64,000 bases of DNA from Methylobacillus caricis (GTDB lineage: Bacteria > Pseudomonadota > Gammaproteobacteria > Burkholderiales > Methylophilaceae). The position numbers and the translations under genes were made by a program. The DNA is taken from the NCBI RefSeq assembly GCF_020532705.1, contig NZ_JAJAVD010000001.1, forward strand, positions 1,364,001 to 1,428,000, read 5' to 3'. Shown one piece after another: positions 37,741-47,666 of the stretch. Position 1 is the first letter of the stretch. Each line of letters begins with the position of its first letter. A model generated the notes under the pieces. It was not told the origin of the DNA and did no database searches. It worked only from the letters and a program-made list of their open reading frames with translations.

Positions 37741-38292
37741 TTAACGCACAACCCGGTCACCCCGCCCCTTACCCAATATCGTCTGCATCAGGAGTTTGAA
37801 ATAAAGTGGTAATGTCAATTCGCGCAGCATCAAGGCATCAGTTTCAGCAAGAAGCTTAGGGGTCGACATATCGATATCATTCACCTGAGCAATCCCGGTA
37901 ATACCGGGTCTCACATTGTAAACACCCAACGACTGACGCTCAGCAATCAACTCCTCCTGATTGAATAAGTTAGGACGCGGCCCAACTAAGCTCATTTCCC
38001 CCTTCAATACATTCCAAAGCTGAGGCAGCTCATCCAGCTTCGTTTTGCGTAAAAAACCGCCGAGCCAGGTAATAGAAGCAGTAGAAGCCAGATGACTGGC
38101 AACAGAGGCTGTATTCACCTTCATCGTGCGAAACTTCACCAGTGTAAATGGCTGCTGGTACCGTCCGATCCTCACTTGGCGAAACAATGGCGAGCCCGTA
38201 TCGAATAAACCACCTATATAAATTAGTAGCAATAATGGAAAACCCAGAATTAATCCGACTAGCGAAAAAACAACATCGAAAAATCGAATCAC
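37741..38292 (-). CDS. Initiating phosphoglycosyl transferase (PglC-like sugar transferase)
   Basis: A 183-residue monotopic phosphoglycosyl transferase: an N-terminal re-entrant membrane helix, then LVKFRTMK, LRKTKLDELPQLWNVLKGEMSLVGPRP (active-site region) and NVRPGITGIAQV. It would load the first sugar phosphate onto undecaprenyl phosphate. The GTG start has AAGGA 6 bases upstream and overlaps or abuts the epimerase stop. The small single-domain size is of the PglC type rather than the larger WbaP type. Confidence 0.9.
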   Translation of the reverse strand: MIRFFDVVFSLVGLILGFPLLLLIYIGGLFDTGSPLFRQVRIGRYQQPFTLVKFRTMKVNTASVASHLASTASITWLGGFLRKTKLDELPQLWNVLKGEMSLVGPRPNLFNQEELIAERQSLGVYNVRPGITGIAQVNDIDMSTPKLLAETDALMLRELTLPLYFKLLMQTILGKGRGDRVVR

Positions 38293-38294
38293 AA

Positions 38295-39236
38295 TCAGTC
38301 CTTGACGGAAAAACAGCGTCTAAGGCCCTCATCCACAGAAATCGGAGGAGTCCACCCCAATACTTCACGCGTCTTGGAAATATCAACTTGCAAAGAACCC
38401 AAAAGCCGCTGGGCAATCATCCTTTTCCCCAACACAGTCAAACCAACCTTCAGTAAACCGGCGGGAACTGGAATCAATCGAGAAGAAGCCCCTGCAGCTT
38501 TGGCCAAGCGCCGTGACAAATCAGAAGTTGACATATCCTCACCATCACTTACCAAAAAAATCTGGTTAGCAGCAAATGGATGATCAATACAGGTGATCAT
38601 CAGGCTTACCAGATTATCTACCGCCACCAGGGAGCGCCGGTTATGTATCGCTCCTAGCGGCAATGGTATTCCCGCACGGGCCCATTTCATCAAACTGGCA
38701 AAGTTACCCTTCACCCCGGGACCATAGACCAATGGCGGCCGGATCACCACCACTTCCATCCCAGTCTCCTTAGCCAATGCCAGCAACTGCTGTTCCGCCT
38801 CATACTTTGAAATACCGTAGGCATCTTGAGGCATAGCGGCAGAATCAGTAGTGTAGGGCCTCCCAGACAAGGTTTGCTCACCATTAACCTTGATGGAACT
38901 CACGAAAATGAATCGCTTGACCCCGGCAGATGCAGCTTGACGTGCCAAGTTGATTGTACCCTTCACATTCGTCTCACGAAATGCTTTCAAGGGATTATGG
39001 TGCTCATCCTGCATGACATGGACACGAGCGGCAAGATGAATGATGACATTCACTCCAGTTAGTATGGGTAACCAGGCAGTAGAGCGGTCAATTTCATCCA
39101 CCACATAATCAATTACTTTAGTGTTTTCCTTGGATTGACGCCCAGCGGAAATGACCGATACTGATCGAGAATTTAATTGCTGTAATAACCTGTGGCCCAC
39201 GAAACCAGTCCCGCCGGTGATCAGTAACTTATTCAT
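38295..39236 (-). CDS. NAD-dependent sugar epimerase/reductase (WbpV-like SDR)
   Basis: A 313-residue extended SDR with GGTGFVGHRL (nucleotide binding), the YGISKYEAE catalytic YxxxK, and a C-terminal sugar-binding region. Together with the WbpM-like dehydratase and the phosphoglycosyl transferase it resembles the WbpV-WbpL-WbpM group. A role in making UDP-QuiNAc or UDP-FucNAc from the 4-keto intermediate is likely, but which epimer is inference. It overlaps the glycosyltransferase gene by 8 bases. Confidence 0.85.
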   Translation of the reverse strand: MNKLLITGGTGFVGHRLLQQLNSRSVSVISAGRQSKENTKVIDYVVDEIDRSTAWLPILTGVNVIIHLAARVHVMQDEHHNPLKAFRETNVKGTINLARQAASAGVKRFIFVSSIKVNGEQTLSGRPYTTDSAAMPQDAYGISKYEAEQQLLALAKETGMEVVVIRPPLVYGPGVKGNFASLMKWARAGIPLPLGAIHNRRSLVAVDNLVSLMITCIDHPFAANQIFLVSDGEDMSTSDLSRRLAKAAGASSRLIPVPAGLLKVGLTVLGKRMIAQRLLGSLQVDISKTREVLGWTPPISVDEGLRRCFSVKD

Positions 39237-40359
39237 TGATTAGCCGCTTATAAACACTCAGCACCTTGCGCACAATATATTCCTGCGAAAACTCCTTCAA
39301 CACCATTTCCCTACCAGCGTGCCCCATTCTCTGCCGCATGACATGATCGAGGATCAATCTTCGCAATGCTTCTGCCAGTTTTATAGCATCCTTTGCCGGG
39401 ACCAGGATGCCATTGTATCCATCTTGCACTACTTCGCGGCAGCCTGGTACATTAGTGGTCACAATAGGCTTACCCGATGATGCAGCTTCAAGAAGGGCTT
39501 TGGGCAATCCTTCGCGATAGGATGGTAAACAAACGATATTGGCTTGCTCTAACACCTTGGGCATATCATCCCGCCTCCCCCACCACTCAATATGACCTAA
39601 CGCTTGCCACGTTCGCAATTGCGCTTCTGCAATACTCGCCAGGTTACCCGCATCAGTTCCGCCTACCAGGACAAAACGTGCATCGATTTTCTCGGCCTTG
39701 AGCATTGCCGCCGCTTCGACAAATTCACCAATCCCCTTGTCCCATAACATCCTGGCAGGAAGCACTACTACAATCGGTGGTTTCTCATCCCTCGCCTGCG
39801 GGGCAAATACTCTGGTATCGACTCCAGCACCTCTGATCAAGGTAATGTGGGATGGGCGCATTCCCATCCCTTGCATAACTGCAGCATCATCGCCATTCTC
39901 AACAATCACTTCGGTAGATTTCAGCAGGTGGCTGAACACCTTGGTCACACCACGCTTGAGAAACAAGGCAAACCATCCCTGAGAAATAAATAACCATCCT
40001 AAACCCGCAACCCAATTAACGCGATGCCTCACTTTGGTCAGCGCAGCTGCAATTGAACCCAGAAGCATCGGCTTGATAGCGATGTGATGGCAAATCTCAG
40101 GACGCTCTTTTCGGTATATCGTGGCCAGCCTGTACACAGTCAAGATAGCAGAAAATGGATTTAGACTACGGCGAACAATATTTAACGGAATAACCCGAAT
40201 CCCAAGTTGCTCAAGCTCACCCTCATGATTTGTTACGTTAGTGACTAGCACCACGTCAAAACCAGCTAGCTTTGTGCCAGTGATCAGGGGTAGCCAGTGC
40301 GAACAGGCAAACCAATCCTCTGCAATGAAAAATAATATTTTGGGTTTGGTATTAACCAT
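39229..40359 (-). CDS. Family 4 glycosyltransferase
   Basis: A 376-residue GT-B fold enzyme. The C-terminal half carries VLPARMLWDKGIGEFVEAA and the EX7E-type nucleotide-sugar site (PSYREGLPKALLEAASSGKP). It adds a sugar to the lipid-linked repeat unit; donor and acceptor cannot be read from sequence. It overlaps the epimerase gene downstream, and a gap of 165 bases with no evident gene separates it from the next glycosyltransferase. Confidence 0.88.
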   Translation of the reverse strand: MVNTKPKILFFIAEDWFACSHWLPLITGTKLAGFDVVLVTNVTNHEGELEQLGIRVIPLNIVRRSLNPFSAILTVYRLATIYRKERPEICHHIAIKPMLLGSIAAALTKVRHRVNWVAGLGWLFISQGWFALFLKRGVTKVFSHLLKSTEVIVENGDDAAVMQGMGMRPSHITLIRGAGVDTRVFAPQARDEKPPIVVVLPARMLWDKGIGEFVEAAAMLKAEKIDARFVLVGGTDAGNLASIAEAQLRTWQALGHIEWWGRRDDMPKVLEQANIVCLPSYREGLPKALLEAASSGKPIVTTNVPGCREVVQDGYNGILVPAKDAIKLAEALRRLILDHVMRQRMGHAGREMVLKEFSQEYIVRKVLSVYKRLINE

Positions 40360-40524
40360 ATCAGGGGAATCTTTGTGATTTTAATATTCGCGTCTCAACG
40401 ACGTAGTAATACTTGATACTTAACAATGCAAACTGCCATTCAGCAAGACTTGAGCCAATATACCCTTACTTGAGATAGTCTACACAATGGCATGAGCACA
40501 CTATTGAGGGAGTAACATCGCTCG

Positions 40525-41628
40525 TCATTGTTTATTTTTTTTAGCATCCTGTTGAAGTGAGGCATAAAGCTGGCCAAGCAGGATAGTCTTATCTATGTAT
40601 GGTCTTGCAAGTACTGCAATATCCTGCCGCCCCAACTCCCTGACATCCTGGGCATATGCCAGGATGGTCGGGATATCAAGTGGCCCATGCTTAAAGAACT
40701 TGGCATCATCCGGAAATACATCGGCATGCCCAGCATATACTGCCAAACCTGAAGCTAAATATTCTCGCACTTTGAGCGTACAAGCCTCGCGCATAGATTT
40801 ACGATCCAGAGCAAATGACGACAGACCCAGCCAGCATCTTGCTGACAATGCCCTGATCTGCGCCTGATCCAGTTTCCCATGCAATACGACCCGGCTATCT
40901 AGCTGTGCACGATGCAGGTCTTCCGGCTCTAATTGGCCTACCAGATGAATAACAAATTCTTTCTCAGAGGCTTGAATGGCATCCAGCAACAAGTCCAGCC
41001 CATGCCATGAAGCAAAGAAGCCTGCCACGAAAATTAACTCGGGAATATCACCCCGCTCATCCTGCAACGTAGCAGTCTCTGTAAATATGCCGTTTGGATA
41101 AAGCATTCCTGTACGGCCACTCACCCCTGTTCGAGCGAGTTCATGACTAATAATTTCATGGGTTACTCCTATCGTACCCGCACAGGCCTTGATAGCCAGA
41201 GCACCAAACAAGCGTTCCAGGCCACTCCTAATATGGGAAAGTATTCCGACCTCCATGGCCAATTCAGGTACTTCCAATGTGTGGTGCACAAAGAAGACCG
41301 GACGAGATGACAACAGTATAAAAAGCAGCTGGAATGGATCATGAACGTAATAGCGCAATACAAAGGCATCATAATGCTTAGCTTGTGCAAGTAGCCAAGC
41401 ATGGTATTCGATACGTAGAAAGAGCCAGGCGAGCATTCTTGCCAGCATCGATTCATGCTGGAAGCATACCCATCTTGATTCACGTACCACGTCATGCTCC
41501 AGTTCCGGGGAGAACATGACCACATCCCATGTGATACCCAAGGCTTGTGCCGCTCTGGATTCATCTCTCATCTGGTTGAGAATGCCCGGTGGCGGCGATA
41601 ACAAAGCAGCAGAATGTAATATCCTCAT
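40525..41628 (-). CDS. Glycosyltransferase (GT-B, GT4-like)
   Basis: A 367-residue protein with the layout of GT-B glycosyltransferases: a variable N-terminal domain and a C-terminal donor domain (FVAGFFASWHGLDLLLDA, VLHGKLDQAQ, LKVREYLASGLAVY). The start is the ATG opening MRILHSAALL; an upstream TTG or ATG frame adds 12 unlikely residues. It lies just downstream of the broken 2-epimerase gene. The specific linkage is unknown. Confidence 0.82.
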   Translation of the reverse strand: MRILHSAALLSPPPGILNQMRDESRAAQALGITWDVVMFSPELEHDVVRESRWVCFQHESMLARMLAWLFLRIEYHAWLLAQAKHYDAFVLRYYVHDPFQLLFILLSSRPVFFVHHTLEVPELAMEVGILSHIRSGLERLFGALAIKACAGTIGVTHEIISHELARTGVSGRTGMLYPNGIFTETATLQDERGDIPELIFVAGFFASWHGLDLLLDAIQASEKEFVIHLVGQLEPEDLHRAQLDSRVVLHGKLDQAQIRALSARCWLGLSSFALDRKSMREACTLKVREYLASGLAVYAGHADVFPDDAKFFKHGPLDIPTILAYAQDVRELGRQDIAVLARPYIDKTILLGQLYASLQQDAKKNKQ

Positions 41629-41635
41629 CTTGAAC

Positions 41636-42202
41636 TCAATGTTCAGCAAATTGCATGATGGCACTCACAATCTTGGTCGAGGCATGACCATCACCGTAAG
41701 GAGATTTATCCAGATTGCCTGCTTCAAAGCGGCGCTGCAATATTGAAGTCAGCTCCTCTCCATCCGGCGAAGCCAGGTGATTCCATCCCAGCTCGACTAG
41801 CTCTACCCATTCGGTTTCATCCCTCAGAGTGACGCACGGCACTTGATGGAAATAAGCTTCTTTTTGCACTCCGCCAGCATCCATGACAATCAATTCCACA
41901 TGCCTTTCCAACATGATCAATCACCTTGCAGTTGGTAGGAATTGTAAGGCGATTCTCTGCCTGGTTCTTGGATGCAAGAGCAGCACAATGAGTCTTGCTG
42001 ATTGGGCGAAAGCAATCATCTGTTTGAAAACATGACTGCTTTTTTCAAAGCACAAGCTCCTGGCAGCCTCCTCTACATTACGTTTAAATTCAATTATCTT
42101 TTCTCGCGTCATGTCTGCAATCACCCGTGTCGAATCTTTTTGGGAAAAAAGTATCAGCCACCAAGCCCAATTGAAAGCGCATGACCAACAATGCCACTTC
42201 AT
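41636..42202 (-). pseudogene. Decayed UDP-GlcNAc 2-epimerase-type gene (WbpI/WecB family)
   Basis: The last about 95 codons read as the C-terminus of a UDP-sugar 2-epimerase (GGVQKEAYFHQVPCVTLRD, then ETEWVELVELGWN). Just upstream in the same frame, after a TGA stop at 41921-41923, the family's LHPRTRQR segment is found. The linking GYLD region is lost, and the N-terminal 200 residues are missing or unreadable; weak remnants may reach 42330 in another frame. In related loci wbpI follows wbpA, wbpB, wbpD and wbpE and makes the ManNAc-configured sugar. Confidence 0.85.
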
Positions 42203-42744
42203 TGGGAAGGCCCGATTGCAATCGCCAACCTCGCCTGAACAAATCCAAAAAATTTATTTGGCAAAGCATTGACATGGTTGAAATTGACAGAAATAACAGA
42301 TAGGCCCAGGCATCATATTGATTCAATAGCTTTACTCACATAATTAAGAAAGGAACTAAAAACTCTTAATCAACATAGAGTTGATTTTTAGTCTATCTCG
42401 ACCGAATAGCCCACCAATATGGCACCATGATATCCACGTTAAAATAAAAACAGCAAATAATATCAGCATACATATAAATATAATGAAGTATAGTAATCAT
42501 TACCCAATGCCAAAGATAAAGGGAATAAAATACCCTTAAATAATGCAATAATGCTTCGATGGAATAATTCAAAGACTCTAGTTAGGGAAGCAAACAATAT
42601 GGCGCAGAGACAAATAATCTGCTTCCCTGTCATATAATGGCTTTGCAAGCCTAGTAATCCTTCCACAAAAACATAATGCTATAAATTATAGTTATTATAA
42701 TCAAATGCTTGTTGCACTTACACTTGATTCCCATACTCCAATAT
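42203..42744. other. AT-rich gap with no intact gene
   Basis: About 540 bases between the broken 2-epimerase and the deacetylase gene. Frames are short, hydrophobic or AT-driven, without ribosome sites. The part next to the pseudogene (to about 42330) may be further remnant of it. The rest shows nothing I can name. Confidence 0.55.
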
Positions 42745-44148
42745 CTATTGAAGCTGTTTAATAGAGCAACATTTCTCAAGCAGTGTTTGATACAAAAAAC
42801 GACTATCTGAACTAACCAATTGAGAGTTGTGCCACAAAATTGTAAAAGTTCCATTAACTGACTGACAAGCATTTTTCAATAACATAAACTCTTTTAATGC
42901 ATTATCGCTATGACCCAAGCCCATGTAGCGATCGGCGATAACAGTACATTCCATTACGATAAGTGGACGAATGCGTAAATTCAATTTCTTAGATGCTATT
43001 GGGTCGAATGCAGGATACTCAAAGCATGTGCCACATCTGAAACCTGCCATATCTGCATACCCCAGCGTACTATCATAGGCCATTCCGGCCACTTCCCACC
43101 CTATTAGGGTTACAGGCTGCTTCCAACGCAGATAATGCATTCTCCCGCCCCAATGTGACTGGTGCACCCCCTCCTCTTCACATACTTTCCGTAACCGACT
43201 GGCTTCCTGTACAATTTCCTGGGGCTCCATATACGTGTTGAAACTTGGATGCAGCCCAACCTCATGCCCTCGCTTATGAATTCGCCTCAACAAATCACGT
43301 ATTGCCGGATGCTCAAGTTCATATTCGGCATCCCTTCTCCGGTCAGTACGTCCGCATATAAAATAAAAGGCGCTTTTAAGTCCATGCCGCTCCGAAATAT
43401 CCATAATCCAATCGAACGTATTAAAAGGATCTTTTGAATAAAGCGTCTCCTTTGTATTCATGCGGATAAAAAAGCCTGAGAATAATGCTTTAACATCCCT
43501 TCTCTTAATCACAGAGGCCACAACATTGCGAAGCAACCTCATTGGAGAACTGAATCCGTACAAACTAGGACAATCAACATCGTGAGACACTTTTACTTCA
43601 AATTGACTAGTCTTCAGTTGTATGTGGGGCCAAGTATTAGTAATCAGTTGTGCAAGAACATTCAACCACTCATCAACTACTGGTCGCTTCAAATATCCAT
43701 GCTTGTATCCATGAGATGCAGTCGCTGGAAAACGTTGATAGCCATCCAAGTCAACCCGGTCAATCTCTTCTACCCGAGCAAGCATCCAATAAGAAAAACC
43801 TAAAATATCGAAATTTACTCGATACCCATTAGGATGCCGTTCTATTAACAATTCAGGTAAATCATTGCTCATGGTAGGCATGGGTAGAGGGCTATCAATT
43901 GTAGAACCACAACCTTCAGAAACCGGATTCCAAAATTGGCAAGGCATGTCAGATGCCCTTTGGTTAAACGTAATTGGGTCTATAACAATCTCTAGACAAC
44001 CCTCTTCACCAGGTAATTTAATAAGCGTCTTTTCTGAACCTGAAATCTCAAGTAAAAAGAAATGCCCATACCGCTCAGATAATATCCGCCCAAGCCATAA
44101 CAGAGCTTCGGCATTTGGCCAACAATTCATTGGTTTATTAGTATTCAA
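42745..44148 (-). CDS. Polysaccharide deacetylase-like protein
   Basis: A 467-residue protein with an N-terminal domain of unknown role (about residues 1-190) and a NodB-like deacetylase fold. The metal-site pattern is visible as SHDVDCP and HKRGHEVGLHPS. Such proteins remove N- or O-acetyl groups from EPS or surface glycans. Two starts are possible: TTG with AGG 7 bases upstream, or ATG six codons later without a ribosome site. It is part of the AT-rich central block with the ATP-grasp gene. Confidence 0.8.
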   Translation of the reverse strand: MNTNKPMNCWPNAEALLWLGRILSERYGHFFLLEISGSEKTLIKLPGEEGCLEIVIDPITFNQRASDMPCQFWNPVSEGCGSTIDSPLPMPTMSNDLPELLIERHPNGYRVNFDILGFSYWMLARVEEIDRVDLDGYQRFPATASHGYKHGYLKRPVVDEWLNVLAQLITNTWPHIQLKTSQFEVKVSHDVDCPSLYGFSSPMRLLRNVVASVIKRRDVKALFSGFFIRMNTKETLYSKDPFNTFDWIMDISERHGLKSAFYFICGRTDRRRDAEYELEHPAIRDLLRRIHKRGHEVGLHPSFNTYMEPQEIVQEASRLRKVCEEEGVHQSHWGGRMHYLRWKQPVTLIGWEVAGMAYDSTLGYADMAGFRCGTCFEYPAFDPIASKKLNLRIRPLIVMECTVIADRYMGLGHSDNALKEFMLLKNACQSVNGTFTILWHNSQLVSSDSRFLYQTLLEKCCSIKQLQ

Positions 44149-44199
44149 AATTAGCCTGCTTGATTAATATTCAATAATTTAATATCGGGCCATACCATA

Positions 44200-45246
44200 C
44201 TAATGTCTTAATTGATCCAGACAATAGTTTTTTATTTTCCTGACTAAAGCAGTTATTGCTACAGAGGGAGGAGGACACACAATTACGGCGTAATCACTCT
44301 TGACACGCCATTTCCAAAGTATTGAGAATAAGCGAAAGTCACATCGCACCAAAGACTTCATCATCCATAAGCCATCTACCCACAAAAGCTTTTCTGGCTC
44401 GGGCTGAAAATAATCATCTGCAGTATCCAGCTCAAGGTAACGTTTAACCAAAGCATTGCCACTTGAAAGAAACAGGCCATGCTGCATCCAGAATCTGGGG
44501 TTTAACTCAAGAACTACGATACGGCTATCAGTTACAATAAATTCCATTTCAAATGGCCCGACGAAAGCAAGCCTATCAAGAATGGCAAAAGCCTGCGGGG
44601 TCAGGCCAAACTCATCTGGCATGATACCAACTACTGCAGAGCAGCTAGGACCAGATGTATAACCTGCCAGCCGCTCTACCACACAGGTGATATTTCGTTT
44701 CGGTTGGTTGGCATCAAAAAAGCCACATACGGAAAAGAGCCGAGTATCTGCCTCACCCAGCCACTCCTGAAGAAAAAAGGAATCCAGCTTATACCCGAGC
44801 GTTAAAACTTGATCTTTGTAATATTCCACTTCATCAGGGCTGTTACACAGCCAGCCGCGAGGAAGCTTCTTTTCACCCTGCCAGGAGTGTTTAGCTTTAA
44901 GAAATAATGGATATTCCAGAGAACAGATATCATCAAGGGAGACATGCCTAGGTCCATGCATCAGGCCTGGCTGCCTAACAAGCCATTCGGCAAACTCCCA
45001 TTTATCATCCAGTAATTCCCGTGGATAACCTTTAGGCCAGAAACTCCCTGGAATCTCCCCATCCAAAGCCTTTCTTAAATTAGCTTCCTCAGTAAACAAT
45101 AGCCAGGCACCTTCATCCTGGATATTGCCAATAGGTATTGCTATATCTTGTTTGGTCTCAGTTGTTTTAAGCTCCAAGCCAAGTTTCTGGCAGGCATGAA
45201 AAAGCGTCCACGCATTTATTGATGCAGTAAAGGTCAAAATATTCAT
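44200..45246 (-). CDS. ATP-grasp domain protein
   Basis: A 348-residue protein with ATP-grasp features: an N-terminal Rossmann-like part (MNILTFTASINAWTLFHA), a central ATP-binding region (FLKAKHSWQGEKKLPRGW, then FFLQEWLGEADTRLFSV) and the metal-binding EMEFIV...VVLELNPRFWMQ. ATP-grasp ligases in glycan loci often attach amino acids or similar groups, but the substrates here cannot be assigned. It lies between the deacetylase and the DegT-like gene. Confidence 0.8.
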   Translation of the reverse strand: MNILTFTASINAWTLFHACQKLGLELKTTETKQDIAIPIGNIQDEGAWLLFTEEANLRKALDGEIPGSFWPKGYPRELLDDKWEFAEWLVRQPGLMHGPRHVSLDDICSLEYPLFLKAKHSWQGEKKLPRGWLCNSPDEVEYYKDQVLTLGYKLDSFFLQEWLGEADTRLFSVCGFFDANQPKRNITCVVERLAGYTSGPSCSAVVGIMPDEFGLTPQAFAILDRLAFVGPFEMEFIVTDSRIVVLELNPRFWMQHGLFLSSGNALVKRYLELDTADDYFQPEPEKLLWVDGLWMMKSLVRCDFRLFSILWKWRVKSDYAVIVCPPPSVAITALVRKIKNYCLDQLRH

Positions 45247-45285
45247 TATTGGCCGGTAACCAAGCTGTTCATCTCAAATGCATAT

Positions 45286-46314
45286 CTAAATATCATCAAA
45301 GCCTTTGAAATGCTTCACTTTAATTTCAGACTTTAGGCTAACAAAGGGATTTCTATTTACTGCGTAAGGAGGTTTATCTTTATTTATTCCGGGGTCGTCT
45401 GGCTGCACCATAACAAATGGCGCAGTCAAATAATATGGCGTTTTGAGGGGCTTGATTCTATTCAACAACAAATATTCTTTTTTCCGATCACTATATTTTT
45501 CTAGAAAATTTACTCCAGCAGCAGCCATTGCAATCTGAAGCTTTGTTGCACCGGAATGCTGGAAATCGTATGGAAAATAGTTGCAATATGAATAATCATA
45601 GATATTTTTTATCTTAGGCTTAGAAGAGAGTACTGAAACTAAGAAAAATCTTGCTATGGCGCGCATCCTATCAAGCTTTAACAGTTTTTGAACAAAGAGA
45701 GAAAGAACCCTACAACAGTCTAAAAATGATGGCGCTGCATACTCCTCGTCAGGTATATCGGTAACCACCACTCCCCCCATTACTCCAGGGAATGACTTGT
45801 CATTGAAACTACCGACTATTGCGTAATTACTACCGATATATTCATGGCTGGATAAGGAGTTAATCTGTGTAATATCCTGACATAAATCAAAAACTACAGA
45901 TATCTTATTTTCCTCACGCCAATGGTAACCGTTTTGAGATAATATCCAATTGCGCCCAAACTCCGATCCATAGATAGAGGCCAATAACAATACTGCTCCA
46001 GTATTTTCTTGGCCTAATCTACTCACCTCGCCCCAGTCTGGCTCGTACACATCACTCGTTGCATACGTCACAATTTCAAATCCTGCAGCTTCAAACGCCT
46101 TATACACCACGTTACATATATAGTCTGGTAACAAAGCAACTCGGGAGGTTTTTATTAAATAGTCTGCTACCTTATAAATAGCTACCCTCCCTGAGAAATA
46201 AAACCTAATATCACCGCTTGAATAATCATTTAGCAGATACCCCTTCAATGTTTGGAATGATTTTTTTCTCGGTGAAAAAAAATAATATAGGCTAATCAAA
46301 TATTGTGCAGGCAC
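45286..46314 (-). CDS. DegT/DnrJ-like PLP-fold protein (atypical aminotransferase)
   Basis: A 342-residue protein that follows the aminotransferase plan of sugar DegT enzymes (FYFSGRVAIYKVADYL, LLPDYICNVVYKAFEAAGFEIV, VFDLCQDITQ). A candidate PLP lysine lies in SFNDKSFPGVMGG near residue 172. It diverges from WbpE-type enzymes, so it may act on another substrate or be non-catalytic. Start is GTG, 3 bases after the methyltransferase stop. Confidence 0.65.
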   Translation of the reverse strand: MPAQYLISLYYFFSPRKKSFQTLKGYLLNDYSSGDIRFYFSGRVAIYKVADYLIKTSRVALLPDYICNVVYKAFEAAGFEIVTYATSDVYEPDWGEVSRLGQENTGAVLLLASIYGSEFGRNWILSQNGYHWREENKISVVFDLCQDITQINSLSSHEYIGSNYAIVGSFNDKSFPGVMGGVVVTDIPDEEYAAPSFLDCCRVLSLFVQKLLKLDRMRAIARFFLVSVLSSKPKIKNIYDYSYCNYFPYDFQHSGATKLQIAMAAAGVNFLEKYSDRKKEYLLLNRIKPLKTPYYLTAPFVMVQPDDPGINKDKPPYAVNRNPFVSLKSEIKVKHFKGFDDI

Positions 46315-46317
46315 AAG

Positions 46318-47130
46318 TTACTTTTTCCTGAAAACTAAAATTTTATAATCTGCCCAGAAGTGCCTACCCAATAATTTCAATAATTTCTCACCTTTCTCAA
46401 ACTGCCTTTTAAGCGTTGCACCTTCCATATTAGAATTTGCCAACCAATCCCTAAACGGCCAGAATAAAACACCTGATATAAACTCTATAGTGAGGCCTTG
46501 TTTAGACATAAAAGTAATCACATTTTGTGACCCATATTTAGCACGAGCCAGATAACTCCATCTGTGAAACGGATCAATCATAATAATTTTCCTGCCCTCT
46601 TTCACCATTGAGCAAGCATTCTCCAAGGCTATCTCCAGTTTTGAGATATCACGTATTGCAGAGTAGCATGCAGAAGAAATTATCAAATCATATTGCTTGC
46701 CTCTGCTTCTATATTCTTCAGCAGATGAAGATATGTAAGTCACTCCAGTGTGCTGATAGCGGCTCTTGGCGACAGATATCATTTCAGGAAAATCAACTGC
46801 ATCAACCAGAACATTCGGATTTAACTTCAGAATTAGCTCAGCGACAATTCCTATACCGCATCCAATATCAAGTACTGTAGCGCCTGCAGGTAGCGCCATT
46901 ACATATGGAGCCAATATCTTCTCCTGCTCTATTCTATACAGATGATTGTATTCAATATTTTTCCATAGAACAGCTGCTTGACCGGGGTCAGAAGCGCGTT
47001 TTTTCCAATATTGTGAGCTATCATAATTGGTATAAATAAACAGTTTTTTTATACGCAAAAAAACTACACCGCCTAGCTTGTACAAACGATCAGGCAAGAC
47101 TCTCTTTAATATGGCTTTACTCACTATCAC
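46318..47130 (-). CDS. SAM-dependent methyltransferase (class I)
   Basis: A 270-residue protein with a Rossmann-fold SAM-binding motif VLDIGCGIGIVAELI (about residue 86), an acidic VDAVDFPE at the end of strand 2, and DLIISSACYSAI. It probably methylates a sugar or lipid-linked intermediate of the EPS repeat unit; this role is inferred from location. The GTG start overlaps the acetyltransferase stop (GTGA). Confidence 0.82.
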   Translation of the reverse strand: MIVSKAILKRVLPDRLYKLGGVVFLRIKKLFIYTNYDSSQYWKKRASDPGQAAVLWKNIEYNHLYRIEQEKILAPYVMALPAGATVLDIGCGIGIVAELILKLNPNVLVDAVDFPEMISVAKSRYQHTGVTYISSSAEEYRSRGKQYDLIISSACYSAIRDISKLEIALENACSMVKEGRKIIMIDPFHRWSYLARAKYGSQNVITFMSKQGLTIEFISGVLFWPFRDWLANSNMEGATLKRQFEKGEKLLKLLGRHFWADYKILVFRKK

Positions 47131-47666
47131 GTCACTTTATTTTCTTTAATCACTCTCGCAGGGTTACCTACAGCCACCTTACAGTCTGGAATATCTCGGG
47201 TTACGACTGAGCCTGCCCCAATAATTACGTTATTTCCAATCTCTACATTCGGCAGGATTATTGCATTAGCCCCGATCCACACATTAGAGCCTATGCGAAT
47301 CGGCTTCGTCATTAAATGGCATTCAAGATCGGCAGGATCATGATTTGCAGAAATGATCTTGGAACCTGGGCCAATCCAAACATTACTACCGAACTCAATT
47401 CCTGCCATCGCATTGATATAACAACCCGGCATCATACCTGGCGAAACCATGTCACCCAGCGTTATCTTTCCGCTTACCCTGGATGTAAAGTGGACCGGCC
47501 ATGGAATAGCCCTTGCACCATTTACGTTTAATATGCGCTGAAATATCCAATAACCTCTAATCGCCATCGGATTCCACGTAATAAGCCATTTGCAGTTTGG
47601 ATAGAACAACTTACATAGCAATATGCAATATAGCCTCATCGCCTTCTTCGCCCAGAGTTTAATCAA
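47127..47666 (-). CDS. Left-handed beta-helix acyltransferase (MaA/NodL-like)
   Basis: A 179-residue hexapeptide-repeat O-acetyltransferase: IGSNVWIGANAIILPNVEIGNNVIIGAGSVV is the repeat run (key residues only), with the catalytic-type His in SANHDP and an ending KVAVGNPARVIK. It would O-acetylate an EPS sugar. The longest start is TTG; an ATG nine codons in has AGAAGG upstream and is an alternative. Overlaps the flippase gene by 8 bases. Confidence 0.85.
   Translation of the reverse strand: MIKLWAKKAMRLYCILLCKLFYPNCKWLITWNPMAIRGYWIFQRILNVNGARAIPWPVHFTSRVSGKITLGDMVSPGMMPGCYINAMAGIEFGSNVWIGPGSKIISANHDPADLECHLMTKPIRIGSNVWIGANAIILPNVEIGNNVIIGAGSVVTRDIPDCKVAVGNPARVIKENKVT

Noticed and set aside
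42463-42666. A short hydrophobic minus-strand frame that could be a piece of a membrane polymerase
   Set aside because: Only 67 codons, AT-driven hydrophobicity, no start signal; not enough to call a Wzy remnant.
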